Source of the DNA: CAYXBG01 sp964463145
GTDB lineage: Bacteria > Acidobacteriota > UBA6911 > RPQK01 > CBDAPI01
NCBI GenBank assembly: GCA_964463145.1
Contig: CAYXBG010000016.1
Coordinates: 1-26,993, forward strand
Reading direction: 5' to 3'
Length of the DNA: 26,993 nucleotides
Below the pieces are notes generated by a model, which was not told the origin of the DNA, made no database searches, and saw only the letters and a program-made list of their open reading frames with translations. Of this stretch, positions 7,974 through 16,089 are shown piece by piece. Positions within the stretch are counted from its first letter, which is position 1. Each line of letters opens with the position of its first letter. The position numbers and the translations under genes are program-made.

Positions 7974-10109
7974 ATGCCCCTTAAATCCAGGCTGCTAACG
8001 ATCTGGCTATTCCTTATTTTCCCCTCCTGCTCCGTCCCAATTCAGGAAAACGTAGATTGGCCTGTCTATTTGGGAGATGCACACAGCTCACAATTCTCAA
8101 ATCTGCAACAAATAAATCGTCAGAATGTAACTTCTCTGAGAGTCGCCTGGACCTATTCCACCGGAGATGCCAGCCTTGAAGATCGGAGTGAAATACAGTG
8201 TAATCCTATAATCATCGACGGAGTTCTTTACGGAAGTAGCGCTGCTTCCAAGTTCTTTGCTCTCAACGCAATCACAGGAGATATGCTATGGACTTTCGAT
8301 CCCCTTGAAGGCGACGGAACCTCTCCTGGTAGGAAAGTCAACCGAGGGGTAGCCTGGTGGGGTAAAGGAAGTCAAACCCGCATTTTAGCGGGCTTTTCTC
8401 ACTGGCTTTTCTCAATTGACGCAAAAACTGGAAAACTAGACCCGGACTTTGGCCAAAGTGGAGTTGTCGATCTACGAAAGGGCTTGGAAACTAAAGAGAT
8501 CGAGTGGGACCAAGTTTTCGTCGATGCTCGTACCCCAGGAATTGTTTTTGAAGATCTACTTATCCTAGGCAGTAGAGTCAGTGAGAGCTACAGGGCCGCA
8601 CCTGGACATGTGAGGGCCTTCAACATTCTTACAGGAAAAATTGCATGGACCTTTCATACCATCCCCCAACCGGGAGAGTTTGGTGCAGAAACCTGGGGCC
8701 CTAAGCCCTCCGATCATAACGGAGGGGCGAATTCATGGGCAGGATTAAGTCTTGATAAGGAAAGAGGCGTCGTCTACATCCCAACAGGATCAGCAACACC
8801 AGACTTTTTCGGAGGTAATCGAAAAGGCGCCAATTTATTCGCTAACTGCATTCTCGCACTGGACGCTCGCACTGGGGAAAGACTGTGGCACTTCCAGACA
8901 GTTCATCACGATCTCTGGGATCGAGACCTGCCGGCTCCCCCAAATCTCGTTACTGTGGTACATCAGGGACAAACGATCGATGCTGTCGCCCAAATCACAA
9001 AATCCGGACATGTCTTTTTACTTGATAGAGACACTGGCAAACCCTTATTCCCAGTTAAAGAAAAACCAGTACCCTCTTCAGATGTTCACGGAGAAGAATC
9101 ATTCCCGACACAACCGATTCCCACAGCCCCACCACCTTTTTCGCGACAGTCATTCACTCCTACCAACCTTTCGGGTCAAGCCAATAAAGAGGTCCGAAAC
9201 GCAGTATCTAAATTACGCAAAGATGGGATATTCGCACCACCGAGCACACAAGGCACCCTGGTCTATCCAGGATTTGACGGAGGAGGTGAATGGGGAGGTG
9301 CAGCAGTTAACCCAGAGGAAGGCATCCTTTACGTAAACAGTCAGGAATTAGCTTGGATTATAACTCTCTTCGAAATCGACCCTAAGGCCCAAAGCGAAAA
9401 GGATCTAAGTCAAATTAATTACCTGAGACGCTGCGCATCATGTCACGGACTAGATCACACTGGAGGATCCTACATGGGAGAGATCCCTAATCTGAAGGAC
9501 CTAGACAGAAAATTTTCTCTGTCGGAGATTGCACAGATAATACGTAATGGGAAAGGATCGATGCCCCCGTTTGGTTGGTTGCCAGAAAACCAGATCATGG
9601 GCCTTGCCCGATCCTTGTTATCCCTAAAGCAGAACCTTGACAACCTACCGACCCAGCCGAATAGAAAGTCTTCGGTGGACATACCTATATACGGACACAC
9701 GGGCTATAACCGATTCTACGATGCCGACGGATATCCTGCTAACGCTCCACCCTGGGGAAACTTAACAGCCATAGATCTGAATGTCGGACAAATTCTTTGG
9801 CAGGTACCTCTGGGGGAATACAAAGAACTTACAGCACAAGGAATCCCGCAGACTGGTACAGCAAACTACGGAGGGCCGATTTTGACAGCCGGTGGACTAA
9901 TCTTCATTGCGGCAAGTCTGGATGAAAAGTTCCGTGCGTTCGATGCCGAAACTGGAAAAGTAGTATGGGAAACACAGCTACCAGCCGCCGGATTTGCAAC
10001 TCCGGCCACCTACGCGGTCAATAACAAACAATACATCGTTATCGCCTCTGGAGGAGGCAAACTCGGAAGGCCCTCAGGTGACACCTACATAGCCTACAGT
10101 CTACCCTAA
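7974..10109 (+). CDS. PQQ-dependent dehydrogenase with inserted cytochrome c domain
   Basis: A quinohaemoprotein of 711 aa from the chosen start. The N-terminus is a lipoprotein signal (MPLKSRLLTIWLFLIFPSC, lipidated Cys19), so it faces the periplasm. VDWPVYLGDAHSSQFSNLQQIN opens a PQQ-binding beta-propeller, and repeats of the WxFxxxxGxxxWxFxT type recur. Near residues 478-560 a class I cytochrome c domain is inserted: RRCASCHGLDHTGG gives haem Cys487, Cys490 and His491, and SMPPFG gives the probable axial Met530. The propeller then resumes (PPWGNLTAIDLNVGQILWQVPLGE, GGLIFIAASLDEKFRAFDAETGKVVWE). This resembles glucose/sugar-type quinoproteins that pass electrons internally to haem and then to the respiratory chain. 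ATG 7935 and TTG 7902 in frame are alternative starts; 7974 gives the best signal peptide. The substrate is not proven. Confidence 0.9.
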   Translation: MPLKSRLLTIWLFLIFPSCSVPIQENVDWPVYLGDAHSSQFSNLQQINRQNVTSLRVAWTYSTGDASLEDRSEIQCNPIIIDGVLYGSSAASKFFALNAITGDMLWTFDPLEGDGTSPGRKVNRGVAWWGKGSQTRILAGFSHWLFSIDAKTGKLDPDFGQSGVVDLRKGLETKEIEWDQVFVDARTPGIVFEDLLILGSRVSESYRAAPGHVRAFNILTGKIAWTFHTIPQPGEFGAETWGPKPSDHNGGANSWAGLSLDKERGVVYIPTGSATPDFFGGNRKGANLFANCILALDARTGERLWHFQTVHHDLWDRDLPAPPNLVTVVHQGQTIDAVAQITKSGHVFLLDRDTGKPLFPVKEKPVPSSDVHGEESFPTQPIPTAPPPFSRQSFTPTNLSGQANKEVRNAVSKLRKDGIFAPPSTQGTLVYPGFDGGGEWGGAAVNPEEGILYVNSQELAWIITLFEIDPKAQSEKDLSQINYLRRCASCHGLDHTGGSYMGEIPNLKDLDRKFSLSEIAQIIRNGKGSMPPFGWLPENQIMGLARSLLSLKQNLDNLPTQPNRKSSVDIPIYGHTGYNRFYDADGYPANAPPWGNLTAIDLNVGQILWQVPLGEYKELTAQGIPQTGTANYGGPILTAGGLIFIAASLDEKFRAFDAETGKVVWETQLPAAGFATPATYAVNNKQYIVIASGGGKLGRPSGDTYIAYSLP

Positions 10110-10167
10110 AAGAGTTCGCTTTCTAGATCAAGAAGACTCCCCGTCACTTCTCAAGAGATTCTCCCTT

Positions 10168-11133
10168 TCATCTCTTTATTCCACCATGCCCTTCTTCGAG
10201 TATGGACTGTATCTCCTCTTTGGACGTTACCACCATATCTCCATGTTGGCTCAGGGCCAACCCTGCCAAAACTACCCCGTAACCTAACCCCAACTTAAGA
10301 TCCCTCTCCAACCATCCGTATAAAACACCCGCTGCCAAAGCATCTCCAGCACCTATACGATCTACAATTTCTACCGGAACGGCACTTTGCCTGAAGATCT
10401 CCTGCCCGTTATAAGCAACCACACCACCAGTTCCTATGGATACAATCACCCAGTGGGCACCGGACATCTCCGACAATCGTTTAACCACATTCTCAGCCTC
10501 TCCGCTAAAACCAAATACCCGCTCAGCATCGGATAGTGAACAGATTAATATCTCGATCCCCTCAATCAAGGGTATTAGCGTCTGCCTCGCCTGACTGGTG
10601 GACCAAAGCTGTGCACGGTAATTAACATCAAAACAGATGGGAACCTGCTGTTCCCGGGCTTTTTGTACGACTGTCTCAACTACCTCTTGACTAGTTTCCG
10701 AAAGAGCTGGCGTGATCCCAGTAAGATGAAGTATCCGAGTGTCCATAATCCGAGTCCAATCAATCTGTTCAACGGTTAGCTTGGACGCACAGGAATCATC
10801 TCGATCATAAATCCCCTTAGTAGGCCTTGGAGGGCCGGATAGCTCGACGTAGTAAACACCCATACGCCCCGAATCCATCCACACCACACCATCTACATCG
10901 ACTTTTGAGGCAATGAGTCGGTGAGCTACTAACTGCCCCAGAGGATTATTCGGCAATCCACCAAACCAGGCACAGTCCCGGCCAAGTTGACCAATAATAG
11001 CCCCCATATTAGCTTCCGCCCCGGCAGGACTGACATCTAACTGAGACGCCACTTCAAGACGATGGCCTATAGGAACACTGAGCCGAAGCAGAGCCTCCCC
11101 GATGGTAGTAACCTCAAAAAGAGTGTCAGCCAT
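10168..11133 (-). CDS. kdgK: 2-dehydro-3-deoxygluconokinase (PfkB family)
   Basis: A 321-aa cytoplasmic ribokinase-fold kinase, predicted to phosphorylate 2-keto-3-deoxygluconate to KDPG with ATP. Family marks include TTIGEALLRL (9-18), SPAGAEANMGAIIGQLG (35-51), FDVNYRAQLW (168-177) as in KDG kinases, and the PfkB signature DRIGAGDALAAG (258-269) with catalytic Asp264. The frame could open at a TTG nine bases earlier, but GGAGAG lies better placed for ATG 11133. Its start overlaps the end of the aldolase gene by 8 bases, implying translational coupling. That partner supplies the next step, cleavage of KDPG, which strongly supports the substrate call over fructokinase or ribokinase. It converges on the PQQ dehydrogenase gene. 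Confidence 0.9.
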   Translation of the reverse strand: MADTLFEVTTIGEALLRLSVPIGHRLEVASQLDVSPAGAEANMGAIIGQLGRDCAWFGGLPNNPLGQLVAHRLIASKVDVDGVVWMDSGRMGVYYVELSGPPRPTKGIYDRDDSCASKLTVEQIDWTRIMDTRILHLTGITPALSETSQEVVETVVQKAREQQVPICFDVNYRAQLWSTSQARQTLIPLIEGIEILICSLSDAERVFGFSGEAENVVKRLSEMSGAHWVIVSIGTGGVVAYNGQEIFRQSAVPVEIVDRIGAGDALAAGVLYGWLERDLKLGLGYGVVLAGLALSQHGDMVVTSKEEIQSILEEGHGGIKR

Positions 11134-11785
11134 CCCTAGCAACTCTCCAAGATTTCACTAGAGCACTAGCTCTTTGTTCGATTTCTCTAAGTTCTTGCTT
11201 GGCCCCTGTTACCAGGGCACTACCTATACCAACAGCAAAGGCTCCAGCACGACAATAGTCAGCAATGTTTTGAGCACATATGCCCCCCGTAGGCAGAAAA
11301 TCAATATCGTCTAAAGGAGCACGCAGAGCCTTAAGATAGGAGGGTCCGAGCTGATCAACTGGGAATAGCTTAACCACTCGACTACCAGCAGAGACAGCTC
11401 TCACGGCTTCTGTTGGCGTGAACACTCCTGGAACATGGAGAGTGCCCAGTTCTATAGCGGTACAAATTGATCTTTTGTCACAATTAGGGGCCACAGTAAA
11501 AGCGGCTCCCGCCTGAACGGCTTCTTTCAGCTGAACCTCCGATCGAACAGTACCCGCGCCAATGAGTAACGATCCGTCAGCAAATGTACTTCTGAGCAAT
11601 CCGATAAGATGTAAAGCATCACTGCTATTTAACGTCACCTCGAGAATCTTGATCCCAGAGTTCTGTAAAGCCTGTGCTATTTGTACGGCTCGGTCAGGTG
11701 AAAAATCCCCGCGCAAAATAGCAACTAGACCAGTCTCTCGAATAGTCTCCCTCGCCAAATCATGGTGAGTCAATGATGAGGACAT
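11126..11785 (-). CDS. eda: KDPG aldolase (2-dehydro-3-deoxy-6-phosphogluconate aldolase)
   Basis: A class I aldolase of 219 aa from the chosen start, splitting KDPG into pyruvate and glyceraldehyde 3-phosphate, the final Entner-Doudoroff step. The beta-barrel landmarks are in order: VAILRG (21-26), ILEVTLNS with Glu49, IGAGTV (75-80), VAPNCD (98-103), VPGVFTPTEA (118-127), RVVKLFPVDQLGP with Schiff-base Lys139, and FLPTGGI (163-169). ATG 11785 has GGAGAGG nine bases upstream; ATG 11803 in frame, with GAGAGG ten bases upstream, is a real alternative and would add six residues. It sits between a DUF1080 lipoprotein and KDG kinase on one strand, consistent with a catabolic operon. Confidence 0.93.
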   Translation of the reverse strand: MSSSLTHHDLARETIRETGLVAILRGDFSPDRAVQIAQALQNSGIKILEVTLNSSDALHLIGLLRSTFADGSLLIGAGTVRSEVQLKEAVQAGAAFTVAPNCDKRSICTAIELGTLHVPGVFTPTEAVRAVSAGSRVVKLFPVDQLGPSYLKALRAPLDDIDFLPTGGICAQNIADYCRAGAFAVGIGSALVTGAKQELREIEQRASALVKSWRVARDG

Positions 11786-11852
11786 CTTTCTTAGCCTCTC
11801 CATTATTCAGATCCTCTCTAACCCTCCGGCCATGTCCAACCTTTGGGAATTC

Positions 11853-12548
11853 TTACCTGAGTCTCACCGCAATATTCCGAAAAAATACTTTACTTTCCGG
11901 ATCATGCCCCTGAAGGGCAAAGGTCCCACTACCCAATAACCGAGACCTGTTCAAAGTCTTATCCCTATCACTAGTCCTATCCTGATCAGGGGTCTCCGGT
12001 TCATGGTATTCAACTACCGTTTCGCCATCAACTTTTACAACGATATGTTTACCCTGGACTATTATGTGTTGGGTAAACCACTCGTCATCCTTTGCCTTAG
12101 TCTCATATACATCCGAAATGTCGTAAAGACTGCCTGTTCTACGCACATCCGTGCCACTGTTATTAACTTGGGCCTCGTACCCCTTTTCAGGCCAACCCTC
12201 ATCCTGGAAACGAGTGTGAAAGTAAACCCCAGAATTAGCTCCTGGCTTCGTTAGAACCTCTACCTTCAACTCGAAATTCTTAAAGTTATGATCACTCACT
12301 GGACCGGTATAATAGAGGTGTGATCGTGGCCCATCAGCAACGATCATGCCCTCCTGCACAGAGAAAGTTTCAACATTCTCACTGGCCGTCCAGCCGTCCA
12401 GCGTCTCCCCATCAAATAGAGAAATCCACTCATCATCCGGATGTGGATCGGAGACGTCCGAGGCCGGCACCTCCTGGGCGATCTCTTGGGGCGGAGTACA
12501 CCCTAATATCAGTGTCAGACTTAGAACGATCAATGTCCATCTTTGCAT
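11853..12548 (-). CDS. DUF1080 (3-keto-disaccharide hydrolase-like) lipoprotein
   Basis: A 231-aa exported lipoprotein. MQRWTLIVLSLTLILGC is a type II signal peptide with the lipidated Cys at 17, followed by a short acidic linker. The rest is one DUF1080 domain: WISLFDGETLDGWT (its typical opening), FELKVEVLTKPGANSGVYFHTR, GYEAQVNN, GSLYDI and GTFALQGHDPESKVFFRNIAVR. The fold is concanavalin-like, and characterised members hydrolyse 3-keto sugars or glycosides outside the cytoplasm. ATG 12548 is fixed by AGGAG eight bases upstream; the frame runs seven codons further without ribosome site. The gene precedes the KDPG aldolase by about 70 bases on the same strand, so it may feed sugar acids into those enzymes. 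The exact substrate cannot be read from sequence. Confidence 0.88.
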   Translation of the reverse strand: MQRWTLIVLSLTLILGCTPPQEIAQEVPASDVSDPHPDDEWISLFDGETLDGWTASENVETFSVQEGMIVADGPRSHLYYTGPVSDHNFKNFELKVEVLTKPGANSGVYFHTRFQDEGWPEKGYEAQVNNSGTDVRRTGSLYDISDVYETKAKDDEWFTQHIIVQGKHIVVKVDGETVVEYHEPETPDQDRTSDRDKTLNRSRLLGSGTFALQGHDPESKVFFRNIAVRLR

Positions 12549-12694
12549 ATACTTTCTCCTGAAATTCATATGTGAGAGTTCTCGTAGAAAATTTTCTACT
12601 CCAGAATATCCGATATGTACGGTCTTAATCTAATACCGGTGTTGGATAATCTAAGAAACTAAATCACCCTTGCCCCTTAATTCAGGGAAATAAT

Positions 12695-12746
12695 TCGAAA
12701 TCAGAACTCTCCTTGCGTGTTCGAAATCAGAACTCTCCTTGCGTGT
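12695..12746. repeat. Perfect 26-bp tandem duplication
   Basis: Two identical head-to-tail copies, 12695-12720 and 12721-12746, each beginning TCGAAATCAGAACT and ending CTTGCGTGT. Because the base before each copy is T, each also begins with the palindromic hexamer TTCGAA. It is noncoding. It could be replication slippage or a doubled protein-binding site. I did not notice another copy in the window. Confidence 0.9.
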
Positions 12747-12787
12747 ATTGAGACTTTCCAAAACCCAGCTATTCCTCAATAATTCAT

Positions 12788-12817
12788 TTGACACAAGGGA
12801 GGATAATAACCTCTAAT
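12788..12817 (+). promoter_or_regulatory. Sigma-70 promoter for the DinB gene
   Basis: TTGACA (12788-12793, six of six) is followed after 18 bases by TCTAAT (12812-12817, five of six). Transcription would start near 12824, about 75 bases before the DinB start. The palindrome at 12872-12893 would lie in the leader. Confidence 0.6.
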
Positions 12818-12871
12818 GAAATTCAATAAATCGGCCAGGCAGCATAGTAATTGAGACCACCCTACTCAAAC

Positions 12872-12893
12872 CCTTTATGCCGCGGCATAAAGG
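12872..12893. promoter_or_regulatory. 22-bp perfect palindrome overlapping the DinB ribosome site
   Basis: CCTTTATGCCG is followed directly by its exact reverse complement, giving 22 bp with no mismatch or central gap. The right end supplies AAAGG of the Shine-Dalgarno site for ATG 12901. As DNA it has the form of an operator for a dimeric repressor acting downstream of the promoter. As RNA it could form a hairpin hiding the ribosome site, though the central bases would have to open into a loop. Confidence 0.65.
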
Positions 12894-12900
12894 ACAACTC

Positions 12901-13401
12901 ATGGAAATATCCGACCTGTATCCCTATTGGGAACGTGAGCGCCAGGCACTAATCTTCGGATTGCGTCGCATCGAGGCAGAACTTAAAGACACTAAGACGG
13001 ATGAGGAAGTGGAGGCTGTCTGGAACTGGACTCCCCCAGGATGGCCTCGAAGTATCAAGGACTTATTGAGACACATTGCATATGTCGAGCACTACATCAT
13101 TGACAAGCTCATTCTAGATAAGGAACCGAAGACTATCCTTCCTGGCAGCCTCCTACCAGCCGAAGACTATCCAACGTTTGAAGACTGCATAAAACTGATG
13201 CATGATGTCCACGATGCCACCATGGTTGCCTTCTCTGGAATGACCTCCGCTGATCTAAATAAACTTATTCCAGCCTTTCGGCATGAACTCCCCGTTGAGA
13301 GGCTCTTATGGAGCATCCCGCAAGAAGAAGCCCATCACCGAGGTCAAATCTACATGCTCCTGCGCATGCAGGATATTGCACCACCAGAACGTAAGGATTA
13401 G
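12901..13401 (+). CDS. DinB-family putative metalloenzyme
   Basis: A 166-aa protein with the DinB/YfiT four-helix-bundle pattern. Members bind a divalent metal with three histidines; several are thiol-dependent transferases, and most are unassigned. The likely ligands are His58 or His64 in LLRHIAYVEHYI and the pair in EEAHHRGQIYMLLR (His145, His146), a typical C-terminal DinB motif. ATG 12901 has AAAGGA seven bases upstream; the frame opens at 12877 inside the palindrome and without a ribosome site, so I reject that start. It is about 135 bases upstream of the aminotransferase on the same strand, so co-transcription is possible. The name comes from a DNA-damage-inducible gene and does not imply a repair role here. 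Confidence 0.85.
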   Translation: MEISDLYPYWERERQALIFGLRRIEAELKDTKTDEEVEAVWNWTPPGWPRSIKDLLRHIAYVEHYIIDKLILDKEPKTILPGSLLPAEDYPTFEDCIKLMHDVHDATMVAFSGMTSADLNKLIPAFRHELPVERLLWSIPQEEAHHRGQIYMLLRMQDIAPPERKD

Positions 13402-13538
13402 CAGGAATCCTAGTCCTAAATTGCACATTCCAGGCCTTCAAAAATGATACATTAGAATCTACTGGGTCTACTATTGAACAACCCCTGAGGGCACCCAGAT
13501 AAGTTTGAAGCAAGTATGCTGTAAGAAAGGTGTCCATT

Positions 13539-14849
13539 ATGACCGTACCAAAGACATCCAACAGTGCGCGTGTGGTAGCTCGCCACAAAGAGTTCCTTTT
13601 CCCATGTGTTCAACCTCTCTACAAGGAGCCGTTGGTTATCTCACGGGCAAGCGGTACTTATGTCACAGACATCTCAGGGAAACGCTACCTGGATTTCTAT
13701 GCTGGTATCCTCACAACATCGGTGGGGCACTGCCACCCTCATATCGTTGAGACTGTTCAAGAGCAGTTGGGGAAACTTGGTCACACTTCCACGCTCTATA
13801 CTACAGAAAATCAAATCTCCGTTGCCGAAGCACTGTCAGAAATAGCTCCAGGCCGTCTCCAAAGTTGTTTCTTTACTAACAGCGGTAGCGAAGCTGTTGA
13901 AACAGCTGTTATGTTGGCTCGTCTCTGTACTGGTCGCCAAGAAATCATTGCACTTCGAAACTCTTATTCCGGACGGACTTCTCTTACGGCTAGTATGACC
14001 GCAACTCCTTCATGGAGACCCTTGGAAAGCTTAGATTCGGGTATCCGCCACTGCCTCTCACCCTACCCCTATAGAAACCCTTTCGATCAAAATGCAAATT
14101 TAGCCGAAAAATTTGCAAACGACTTGGAAGAGGTCATCCAAACAACAACTTCTGGGAGACCGGCAGCCTTTTTTGCGGAAACCATACAGGGTGCGGGGGG
14201 GTATATTGTTCCACCACCTGGTTATTTCCAACTCGCCTCAGAGATCATTCATAGTCATGGTGGCCTTTTTATCTGTGATGAGGTTCAAGCTGGATTTGGT
14301 CGTACTGGAGATCATTGGTTCGGGATCGAGCACTGGGAGGTGGAACCGGATATCATGGTAATGGCAAAAGGGATAGCCAGCGGAATGCCCGTAGGAGCAA
14401 CTATAACAACTCCTGACATCGCCCAGGCCTGGACACCTAAGAGTATCTCTACTTTTGGAGGAAATCCTGTTTCTATGGCGTCAACTCAAGCTACTCTAAC
14501 TGTTATGAGAGAAGAGAATACTCCCTCACGTTCAGCTCAACGAGGGCAGCAGCTTCGTTCTGGTTTGGATTCCATCAAGGAAGAATTCAGCTGGATAGGT
14601 GAAGTCAGAGGTATGGGACTTATGCAAGCGCTGGAACTGGTAAATGATCCTATCAGTAAGGAACCAGCTCCTGCCAAGGCTAGCACCCTCCTAGAGACCA
14701 CCCGCTCAGAGGGACTCCTGGTAGGCATAGGAGGCACGCATGGACATGTTATCCGTTTAGGCCCTTCAATGCTCATAACCGAGGATGAGGTAACTGAAGG
14801 CCTGAGTCGCCTTGCGAAAGCCTGTAAGAAAGCTGATACCTCTTTCTGA
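13539..14849 (+). CDS. Class III PLP aminotransferase (AGXT2-like)
   Basis: A 436-aa fold-type I aminotransferase, full length. TNSGSEAVETAV (113-124) binds the cofactor phosphate, FICDEVQAGFGRTG (244-257) carries the pyridine-binding Asp247, and VMAKGIASGMPVGA (274-287) carries Schiff-base Lys277; STFGGNPVSMA follows. The opening LDFYAGILTTSVGHCHPHIV is closest, by eye, to alanine-glyoxylate aminotransferase 2-like proteins, but ornithine, beta-alanine or 4-aminobutyrate transaminases share the fold. NSYSGRT replaces the usual HxYHGRT near 141-147, which could alter donor specificity. The frame opens at GTG 13530, but ATG 13539 with AAAGG eight bases upstream is better. It is followed closely by a gamma-carbonic anhydrase gene. 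Confidence 0.88.
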   Translation: MTVPKTSNSARVVARHKEFLFPCVQPLYKEPLVISRASGTYVTDISGKRYLDFYAGILTTSVGHCHPHIVETVQEQLGKLGHTSTLYTTENQISVAEALSEIAPGRLQSCFFTNSGSEAVETAVMLARLCTGRQEIIALRNSYSGRTSLTASMTATPSWRPLESLDSGIRHCLSPYPYRNPFDQNANLAEKFANDLEEVIQTTTSGRPAAFFAETIQGAGGYIVPPPGYFQLASEIIHSHGGLFICDEVQAGFGRTGDHWFGIEHWEVEPDIMVMAKGIASGMPVGATITTPDIAQAWTPKSISTFGGNPVSMASTQATLTVMREENTPSRSAQRGQQLRSGLDSIKEEFSWIGEVRGMGLMQALELVNDPISKEPAPAKASTLLETTRSEGLLVGIGGTHGHVIRLGPSMLITEDEVTEGLSRLAKACKKADTSF

Positions 14850-14869
14850 GAAATTTCCGTCTTTTCCCA

Positions 14870-15391
14870 ATGAATAAAACACCTCGTTTTCAACCAGAAC
14901 TCGTAGAAGAGGCGGCCTTTCTTGCCTCCAACGCTACCATCGTAGGAGATGTTAGGATTGGGGCCGGCTCAAGTGTCTGGTTTGGAAGTGTATTGCGCGG
15001 AGACACCGAATCAATCCGAATTGGCTGCAACACTAATGTGCAAGATCTCTGTTTGCTCCATGCAGATCCAGGGTACCCTTGCACTGTAGGAAATGGTGTG
15101 ACACTCGGGCACGGCGCTATTGTACATGGAGCCCAAATAGAAGATGATGTCATGATCGCAATGCGTTCTGTGGTAATGAATGGGGCAAAGGTGGGAACTG
15201 GAAGCATAATCGGCGCTGGCGCAGTCTTAGTAGAAGGAGTCGAAATACCTCCTGGGAGTGTGGTTGTGGGAATTCCTGGTAAGATTGTCCGACACACCAC
15301 CTCTGAAGACCTGGAGAAAATCCGTAGTACATCCCAGCACTATCTTAAAAATGCACTAAACTATACTGCTTCTATGCCCCTAGATGCCTAG
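14870..15391 (+). CDS. Gamma-class carbonic anhydrase-like hexapeptide protein
   Basis: A 173-aa left-handed beta-helix protein of the gamma-carbonic anhydrase family. Hexapeptide repeats run from about residue 22 to 135 (ATIVGDVRIGAGSSVW, NGVTLGHGAIVHG, GAKVGTGSIIGAGAVLVEG), followed by the C-terminal helix. The three zinc-ligand positions are filled: His64 in LLHADPGYP, His81 and His86 in LGHGAIVHG. Such trimers may hydrate CO2, but many bacterial members have no demonstrated activity. It starts 20 bases after the aminotransferase stop without a clear ribosome site, so it is probably translated from the same message. No signal peptide is seen. Confidence 0.92.
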   Translation: MNKTPRFQPELVEEAAFLASNATIVGDVRIGAGSSVWFGSVLRGDTESIRIGCNTNVQDLCLLHADPGYPCTVGNGVTLGHGAIVHGAQIEDDVMIAMRSVVMNGAKVGTGSIIGAGAVLVEGVEIPPGSVVVGIPGKIVRHTTSEDLEKIRSTSQHYLKNALNYTASMPLDA

Positions 15392-15414
15392 CAACACAAC
15401 TGAGAGGCCCCAAG

Positions 15415-16047
15415 ATGCAACACCCGCTTCCTAATCCAATCGAATCTGAAAGACTTTTGCTCCGTCCTATAACCGCCGAAGATCTTCCCGTTTTTATAGA
15501 GATGCACCAACACGCAGAGGTAACCGCCTTCCTAGGAGGTGATGGAAGCCCTCGCTCCCCCGAAAAAACTCAGACTTGGTTCAACGTCATCCAGGGCTGG
15601 TACAAAAAAGATGGGGTTGGGCCTTTTGCGATTGTACTCCGCGATACCGGCCAGGTTATAGGCCGTAGTGGAATAAGTTTTTTTGAGGTTGAACTAGTCC
15701 CCTCGATGACCAACGGAAGGTGCCGGGCAACTGCAGGGAAAGGTAGCATGACTCCCGGTACAGATTTCAAAAGAGTCCTTGAGGTAGGTTATGTAGTGCA
15801 TCCAAGTAAATGGGGTCACGGCTATGCAACAGAGGCAGCCAAATCCTGGTATAGGTACAGCTTTCAAGAGCGTTGTGAAAATGCCCTCTATTCCCTCATT
15901 CATGAGGACAATCTAGCCTCTATACGGGTCGCCGAAAAGAATGGTCTAAGGCGCTCTGAGAAAATCTGGAACTTGGAGGGGCGTGACTTCTTTCCTTACA
16001 AAATAACCCCCGAGGAATGGTCTATCCGAAATCGATCTCAAGATTAA
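15415..16047 (+). CDS. RimJ/RimL-type GNAT N-acetyltransferase
   Basis: A 210-aa GNAT protein of the ribosomal-protein acetyltransferase-like subgroup. It opens with the typical IESERLLLRPITAEDLPVF (9-27). The acetyl-CoA loop is GYVVHPSKWGHGYATEAAKSW (about 125-145), and HEDNLASIRVAEKNGL (163-178) is the characteristic follow-on motif. Between the core strands, residues about 92-120 carry an extra segment (LVPSMTNGRCRATAGKG and onward) that is long for this family and may shape the acceptor site. It starts 23 bases after the carbonic anhydrase-like gene on the same strand and converges on the TonB receptor. The acceptor is unknown. Confidence 0.87.
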   Translation: MQHPLPNPIESERLLLRPITAEDLPVFIEMHQHAEVTAFLGGDGSPRSPEKTQTWFNVIQGWYKKDGVGPFAIVLRDTGQVIGRSGISFFEVELVPSMTNGRCRATAGKGSMTPGTDFKRVLEVGYVVHPSKWGHGYATEAAKSWYRYSFQERCENALYSLIHEDNLASIRVAEKNGLRRSEKIWNLEGRDFFPYKITPEEWSIRNRSQD

Positions 16048-16089
16048 TACGCAGTGATCAACCCGTATCCAAAGCGATTATCTCACGAT

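Larger units (their letters stand above)
12549..12900. other. Divergent intergenic region with repeat, promoter and palindrome
   Basis: About 350 bp between the DUF1080 lipoprotein gene (-) and the DinB gene (+). It holds a 26-bp tandem duplication, a sigma-70 promoter facing the DinB gene and a 22-bp palindrome over its ribosome site, each listed separately. The promoter of the minus-strand sugar operon must also lie here, but I could not identify it with confidence. Short overlapping frames on the plus strand up to 12633 look like noise. Confidence 0.6.

Noticed and set aside
8752..9336. 194-codon frame inside the PQQ dehydrogenase gene
   Set aside because: It lies wholly within the quinoprotein in another frame, and the quinoprotein is strongly supported by motifs across this stretch.
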